From the NCBI RefSeq assembly GCF_008933115.1, contig NZ_WBVO01000003.1, positions 1 through 64,000 on the forward strand: a DNA stretch of 64,000 bases, in the 5' to 3' direction. The position numbers and the translations under genes are program-made. Of the stretch, positions 59,617 through 64,000 are shown piece after piece (the first letter of the stretch is position 1; every line of letters begins with the position of its first letter). Origin of the DNA: Phaeocystidibacter luteus. Its GTDB lineage: Bacteria > Bacteroidota > Bacteroidia > Flavobacteriales > Schleiferiaceae. Under the pieces are notes generated by a model. The model had not been told where the DNA came from. It was given only the letters and a program-made list of their open reading frames with translations, and searched no databases.

Positions 59617-61782
59617 TTAATCTACATTGTCATGTAAGAAGCTGTTGTTGCTTCTAAATTCGAGATCATCTCCATCGCCGCCAATGCTCGTACCGCCCAT
59701 GCGGCTTTGCGTACTCTGGCGAGAATGGTCGATCTCAACGCCTTGGCGCTTATACGCCGGCTCCTTTTCGCTGTCAATCAAGTTGCTCTGCAAATTTTGA
59801 AACTTGTAGTTGAACTGCTTCAAGCGTTGGCTGCGCTCTTCATTTCGTTGGCGCATAGCCTCTTCAATCGGACGTTCGAGCGGATCGGCCTCGGTTTGAG
59901 ATGAAGCTGCGGCTGGTTTAGATTCAGCTTGACGTACTTCAAACTTCAAAGCTTCGTCTTCCTCCTCTTTTGGTTTTTCAACTTTCGTTTGACTAGAAGA
60001 CATGCCCAATCGCTGCTCTAGTTCGCGAAGGTCGTCCAGCGTATGTACAACTCTGTCGCCCTTTTGCTTAGGCTGAGGTTCTTCGGAAGCGCGAGGGAGT
60101 TCTGCTTGTTCCTCTTCAATCTCATCGTTGAGGTTGAAGCGAACTTCCTCATAGTGTTCCTGGCTTGGGATGTTTTCTTCCTCTGAAGTTACTTCAGGTT
60201 CAGATTCATTGGTGTTCACAACATCCCATTCCATGGAAGCTTCTTCCGCAGTTTCTCCAGTAAATGCCTCGTCAATCGAGAAGTCGAATACATCTACTTC
60301 TTCGGTTTCGGCAACCGGTTCTTCTTCAACTTCTGGCTCAGCAGATGGTTCGTCTTCAATCACGAAGTCGGTCTCCGCATCGAGCTCAAAGTCGCCTAGT
60401 TCAAATACTACGCGCTCTTCAGTTGAGTTTGATTCAGCAGGCTCCTCGATGTCTTCGATTTCCGCTTCAGGAGTAGAAACCTCTGGCATCACAGCTTCGG
60501 CCGTTGGCTTAGGTGTCTCTACTTGTATCTCTTCGTCGATGGTTTCATTGATGGTTTCACCAATTACCTCTGGAGTTGGCTCCACTTCAGGAATTGGCTG
60601 ATCCATTGGGTCAACAATCGCCTCTGGTTGTGCTGGAGCCTGCGGTTCGTCTAAATCAAAGAGTCCTCTTTGAACAACGGCTTGCTTCGGCTCCTCAGGC
60701 TTTTTTTCTTGCTCAGGTTTTTCAGAGATAGGTTGGTCTGTTGCAGGGGCGTCGTCTAGCGTGTGTACAACTCTTTCTGGGGCGCGTGTAAACGGTTGAA
60801 CCGTTGCCTGGGCGCTGAATCCAGTGGCGATAATCGTGATGCTTACCGCGTCGCCGAGTTCTTCATCCTGACCGATACCCATGATGATGTTGGCGTCGCC
60901 GCCAGCTTCGTTTTGGATGTAGTCGTTTACCTCACCAATCTCGTCGAATGTGATTTCGTGATCGTCGCTACCACATACGATAAGGAGTAGCACATTCTTC
61001 GCACCAACAATGTGGTTGTCGTTTAGCAGTGGAGAATCTAAAGCGCCTCGGATGGCATCCATCGCGCGGGTTTGTCCCGATGCTTTTGCAGAACCCATGA
61101 TGGCCGTACCTGAATTAGCCAATACGGTCTTGGCGTCCTTCAAGTCAATATTCGCCGTGTAGTGATGGGTAATTACTTCGGCAATTCCCTTTGCTGCGGT
61201 AGCCAACACTTCGTCTGCCTTTGCAAACCCAGCTTTGAAGCCTAGGTTGCCATAAACTTCGCGAAGCTTGTTGTTATTAATAACGATGAGCGAGTCGAGA
61301 TGCTGCTTGAACTTCTCAATACCGTGCTTGGCTTGTTGGAGGCGAATCTTTCCCTCAAAGGCAAAAGGGATAGTTACGATACCAACGGTTAGGATGCCAA
61401 GTTCCTGCGCAACACGAGCGATAATGGGTGCTGCTCCTGTTCCAGTACCACCGCCCATTCCGGCAGTGATGAACAACATCTTGGTGTTGTGTCCTAGTAC
61501 TTCTTTGATTTCCTCTACGGTTTCAAGTGCGGCACGTTCCCCAACTTCGGGGTTAGCTCCAGCCCCCAATCCTTCGGTGAGGTTGGCCCCAAGTTGGATT
61601 CGGTTTTCAACCGGACTGTGTTCTAGTGCTTGAGCGTCGGTATTACACACCACGAAGTCCACTCCATTGATGCCCAAACGCTTCATGTGATTCACGGCAT
61701 TGCTACCGCCACCACCTACGCCAATCACCTTGATTACGGATGATCTGTTCTTTGGTAAATCGAAATTCAATCCTTCTTCCAT
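59617..61782 (-). CDS. ftsZ: Cell division protein FtsZ
   Basis: 721 residues from ATG 61782 (GTG at 61785 is the alternative). The GTPase core spans about 15-325: tubulin signature GGGTGTG (110-116) and T7 loop NIDLKD (211-216). The C-terminal ~390 residues are a very long, acidic, low-complexity linker (many Glu/Pro/Thr), ending in a short conserved peptide (NNSFLHDNVD). An octapeptide RVVHTLDD occurs twice, at 337-344 and again near 590. FtsZ forms the division ring and is tethered by FtsA, whose gene is upstream. Confidence 0.96.
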   Translation of the reverse strand: MEEGLNFDLPKNRSSVIKVIGVGGGGSNAVNHMKRLGINGVDFVVCNTDAQALEHSPVENRIQLGANLTEGLGAGANPEVGERAALETVEEIKEVLGHNTKMLFITAGMGGGTGTGAAPIIARVAQELGILTVGIVTIPFAFEGKIRLQQAKHGIEKFKQHLDSLIVINNNKLREVYGNLGFKAGFAKADEVLATAAKGIAEVITHHYTANIDLKDAKTVLANSGTAIMGSAKASGQTRAMDAIRGALDSPLLNDNHIVGAKNVLLLIVCGSDDHEITFDEIGEVNDYIQNEAGGDANIIMGIGQDEELGDAVSITIIATGFSAQATVQPFTRAPERVVHTLDDAPATDQPISEKPEQEKKPEEPKQAVVQRGLFDLDEPQAPAQPEAIVDPMDQPIPEVEPTPEVIGETINETIDEEIQVETPKPTAEAVMPEVSTPEAEIEDIEEPAESNSTEERVVFELGDFELDAETDFVIEDEPSAEPEVEEEPVAETEEVDVFDFSIDEAFTGETAEEASMEWDVVNTNESEPEVTSEEENIPSQEHYEEVRFNLNDEIEEEQAELPRASEEPQPKQKGDRVVHTLDDLRELEQRLGMSSSQTKVEKPKEEEDEALKFEVRQAESKPAAASSQTEADPLERPIEEAMRQRNEERSQRLKQFNYKFQNLQSNLIDSEKEPAYKRQGVEIDHSRQSTQSRMGGTSIGGDGDDLEFRSNNSFLHDNVD

Positions 61783-61824
61783 CACTTACTCAAATTGCCT
61801 TTGTTGTTACTCTAGCTCTGGATT

Positions 61825-63228
61825 CTATACGTCGTTATCTAAAAACTGCTTAAACTTTTCAACCCAACTTTCGAAGACACCCTTTCTCGGTTTTGCAGGG
61901 GTAGTAGGCTGTTCTTCTTCGTTGGTGTCATCTTCGTTCTCTGCGGTAGCTTCTGCCTCTGCTTCCTCTTCGGCAGCTTTGGCGTCTTCAACTTCTTGAG
62001 CCGCTTTCACCGCTCGTTGTATTTCTTCTGGATCTGCCCCTGGCTCCGTTGCCATGATGTCTACCTGATGCGAGGTGAGTCCCTTCATAAGTAGACCGAT
62101 GGCCGTTGCATACTGCGGTGAGCTGAGGTCTTCATCCGAGCCGCTTGCCAAATGCTCATTTGGGAAGCCAATTCTGGTGTCCATACCCGTGATGTATTCC
62201 ACCAATTGCTTTACGTGTCGCAATTGTGAACCTCCACCGGTTAGAACGATGCCGGCAATGAGCTTCTTGCGTTGCTCGTCGTATCCGTAATTTTTAATTT
62301 CTTGAAAAACCGATTCAATGATTTCCACACATCGTGCATGGATAATCTTCGACAGCATTTTCAATGAGATTTCCTTCGGTTCTCTGCCTCGCAATCCAGG
62401 GATAGAAACGATTTCATTCTCCTTGTTTTCGCCAGGCCATGCCGACCCAAACTTGATCTTTAATAGTTCGGCTTGCTTCTCGATAATCGAGCAGCCTTCC
62501 TTGATGTCGCTAGTGACGATGTTGCCACCGTATGGAATCACGGCGGTATGACGGATTATACCATCCTTGAAAATGGCGATGTCCGAGGTGCCGCCTCCAA
62601 TATCGACAAGAACAACCCCAGCTTCTTTTTCTTCCTGACTCAAGACAGCCTCTGCAGATGCCAATGGTTCCAATGTGATATTGGCAAGCTCGAGACCAGT
62701 ATTTTTCACACAGCGACCAATGTTCTTGATGCTGGATATTTGTCCCACTACAATGTGGAAGTTGGCTTCTAGTCTGCCGCCGTACATGCCTCGTGGTTCG
62801 TGGATTTCAGGCTGACCATCAACTTTGTATTCCTGAGGGAGTACATGGATGATTTCTTCACCTGGCATCATGACCAGCTTATGCACGTTTTGAATGAGGT
62901 TGTCGATGTCGGCATCCTCAATCACACTTTCAGCGTCCTCACGCGTGATGTAATCGCTGTGTTGAAGGCTGCGGATATGCTGTCCAGCTATGCCTACAAC
63001 CACGCTTCTGATTTTGAGGCCAGAAGCCTCTTCGGCCATAGTAACGGCCTTTTCGATTGATTCGATGGTCTGCACGATGTTCGTGACCACACCGCGCTGA
63101 ACACCAAGGCTCTTCGCCTTGCCGATGCCGAGCACCTCAATTTTGCCATGCTCGTTCAGCTGACCCACTACTACCACAATTTTGGTAGTACCGATGTCTA
63201 ATCCGACTGCTATGCGTTTCCCTTCCAT
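61825..63228 (-). CDS. ftsA: Cell division protein FtsA
   Basis: 467 residues. Actin-like ATPase that attaches FtsZ to the membrane. Motifs: VGLDIGTTKIVVVVG (phosphate 1), VLVDIGGGTSDIAIF (phosphate 2), IVLTGGGSQL (adenosine). The tail is acidic (about 405-445) and ends in an amphipathic helix (VFESWVEKFKQFLDNDV) that should bind the membrane. The start follows ftsQ by 7 nt; a gap of 42 nt precedes ftsZ. Confidence 0.96.
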   Translation of the reverse strand: MEGKRIAVGLDIGTTKIVVVVGQLNEHGKIEVLGIGKAKSLGVQRGVVTNIVQTIESIEKAVTMAEEASGLKIRSVVVGIAGQHIRSLQHSDYITREDAESVIEDADIDNLIQNVHKLVMMPGEEIIHVLPQEYKVDGQPEIHEPRGMYGGRLEANFHIVVGQISSIKNIGRCVKNTGLELANITLEPLASAEAVLSQEEKEAGVVLVDIGGGTSDIAIFKDGIIRHTAVIPYGGNIVTSDIKEGCSIIEKQAELLKIKFGSAWPGENKENEIVSIPGLRGREPKEISLKMLSKIIHARCVEIIESVFQEIKNYGYDEQRKKLIAGIVLTGGGSQLRHVKQLVEYITGMDTRIGFPNEHLASGSDEDLSSPQYATAIGLLMKGLTSHQVDIMATEPGADPEEIQRAVKAAQEVEDAKAAEEEAEAEATAENEDDTNEEEQPTTPAKPRKGVFESWVEKFKQFLDNDV

Positions 63229-63235
63229 ATCGTGG

Positions 63236-63967
63236 TCAAAACTTCGTACTTACTACTTGATCATTGAACCTGAGGTCAATGGTCTTTACTTCGTTCATCT
63301 GCCCTTCCTTCTCGAGGAATGAGTAGAAAACAGCCAACTTCTGGAGCTTAGATTCAGAATCTTCTAAATCACCCCAAATGATGTGATGCCTTCCGATTCG
63401 TGGATACACCGTGTAGTGCCCAGTTGAATCGCGCTGTAATGCTTCGAGATTTCCACCGAGCCAAGAAGAGTCGTCGAGCAGCTGGAGGAAGTGATATGCT
63501 TCCTGCCAATGACTGCTGTCGATGTGCCCGGTAATCATGGGTACGTTGGCTGAGTGGTTTTTACTTCGTGGAAATCGCTCTCCATATTCGTTCATGTAAA
63601 CATCTTCGCCTCCAGAACGCACTCGCGCTATGGCTCGATGCTGCACGACGTCTACAGATATACGACCGTCCAATGTGAAATATACCTCCGCTTCATTGAT
63701 AAGCGGGTGATTCTCAAGGCTTTCTTCTAACAATGCAGTGTTAATTAAATTCAATGCCTTGCCAACTATGCTATCTTCTTGATTATCAACTATTTTAGAT
63801 ATATTTTCTATTGTGAGGAAGTACTGGTTTTCAGGTTGTTCTAGGTTGATATTCAACTCAGTAACCACCGATTCATCTTCCTGCGATGACGCAAATCCCA
63901 TTGCAACCGCAAAAATTGCGATCCCTAAAAGCCAAGATGCGGCCTTCAATATCCGTTTCATTTTCAT
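63236..63967 (-). CDS. ftsQ: Cell division protein FtsQ
   Basis: 243 residues: one membrane helix (about 8-25) and an extracytoplasmic POTRA/FtsQ domain (GKALNLINTALLEESLENHPLINEAEVYFTLDGRISVDVVQHRAIARV). Bitopic protein of the divisome. The ATG overlaps the stop of the upstream gene (ATGA). Assignment is helped by the order ftsQ-ftsA-ftsZ. FtsQ sequences are poorly conserved. Confidence 0.92.
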   Translation of the reverse strand: MKMKRILKAASWLLGIAIFAVAMGFASSQEDESVVTELNINLEQPENQYFLTIENISKIVDNQEDSIVGKALNLINTALLEESLENHPLINEAEVYFTLDGRISVDVVQHRAIARVRSGGEDVYMNEYGERFPRSKNHSANVPMITGHIDSSHWQEAYHFLQLLDDSSWLGGNLEALQRDSTGHYTVYPRIGRHHIIWGDLEDSESKLQKLAVFYSFLEKEGQMNEVKTIDLRFNDQVVSTKF

Positions 63968-64000
63968 GATTGGAGGGCGTTTACAATGGGTTCAACTAAT
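63964..64000 (-). CDS. murC: 3' end of probable murC (partial, cut by window end)
   Basis: Only the last 11 codons are present on the minus strand: LVEPIVNALQS then TGA, overlapping the ftsQ start by 4 nt. The translation resembles the C-terminus of UDP-N-acetylmuramate-alanine ligase, and murC precedes ftsQ in the division cluster of Bacteroidota. Called mostly from context. Confidence 0.6.
   Translation of the reverse strand, partial: LVEPIVNALQS

Noticed and set aside
60170-60601. Ser-rich open frame opposite ftsZ
   Set aside because: Product of the Glu/Pro codon bias of the FtsZ linker read in antisense; no signal peptide or motif.

Overview
The window reads as the chromosome of a Bacteroidota bacterium, most likely a marine-type member of the Flavobacteriia (Cryomorphaceae/Schleiferiaceae-like; this placement is inference). 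Evidence: type IX secretion (T9SS) C-terminal sorting domains, a PorV/PorQ-like protein, a fused CcoN-CcoO oxidase, the order CBS-nadK-DUF6089-uppS-bamA-ompH-ompH-murI, -7 boxes of the form TAnnTTTG, almost no Shine-Dalgarno sequences, and an FtsZ with a long acidic tail.

Layout. 1-2.8 kb: accessory pocket with two small, possibly related secreted proteins, one outer-membrane protein and three copies (A, B, C) of a composite hairpin repeat. 2.8-6.4 kb: pyrH and frr, separated by a large secreted beta-helix protein. 6.4-11.4 kb: PAS histidine kinase and response regulator, PDZ-esterase lipoprotein divergent from an AraC regulator, and an unknown protein. 11.4-18.4 kb: cbb3 oxidase operon ccoS-ccoNO-ccoQ-ccoP-ccoG-fixH-safE followed by a universal stress protein; a divergent marR shares its control region, which carries an Fnr/Crp-like palindrome. 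ccoS is only 54 codons. 19-25 kb: pgi divergent from a fatty acid desaturase over a 30-bp palindrome; a secreted SGNH hydrolase bracketed by inverted repeats; nfu and gamma-carbonic anhydrase. 24.8-33.2 kb: murI, two OmpH/Skp genes, bamA, uppS, DUF6089, nadK, CBS protein (all minus), then pdxJ (plus). 33.2-34.8 kb: alpha/beta hydrolase, DUF2141, and a protein that is only a T9SS type B sorting domain.

34.9-47.2 kb is the most distinctive block. A tightly packed minus-strand series encodes an extracellular endonuclease/exonuclease/phosphatase-fold enzyme, a large secreted protein, a secreted protein with two OB-fold-like domains, a lipoprotein, a TonB-dependent receptor, a PorV/PorQ-type barrel and an NHL-like lipoprotein. 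My working model is a surface system for degrading nucleic acid or phosphoester polymers and importing the products. An intrinsic terminator inside it would separate secreted enzymes from the import half.

47.3-51.2 kb: AsmA-like protein, rRNA pseudouridine synthase, YraN. 51.3-52.7 kb: a RelB/RelE-like toxin-antitoxin pair between near-identical direct repeats (D, F), with mosaic repeat E and a lone hairpin that co-varies with those of the left-end repeats. 52.7-59.5 kb: LD-carboxypeptidase, metG, esterase lipoprotein, two tRNA-Arg genes (CCU, CCG), small envelope proteins, a PID-CTERM-like peptide and a membrane-anchored LuxR-type regulator. 59.6-64 kb: division genes ftsZ, ftsA, ftsQ and the last codons of what should be murC.
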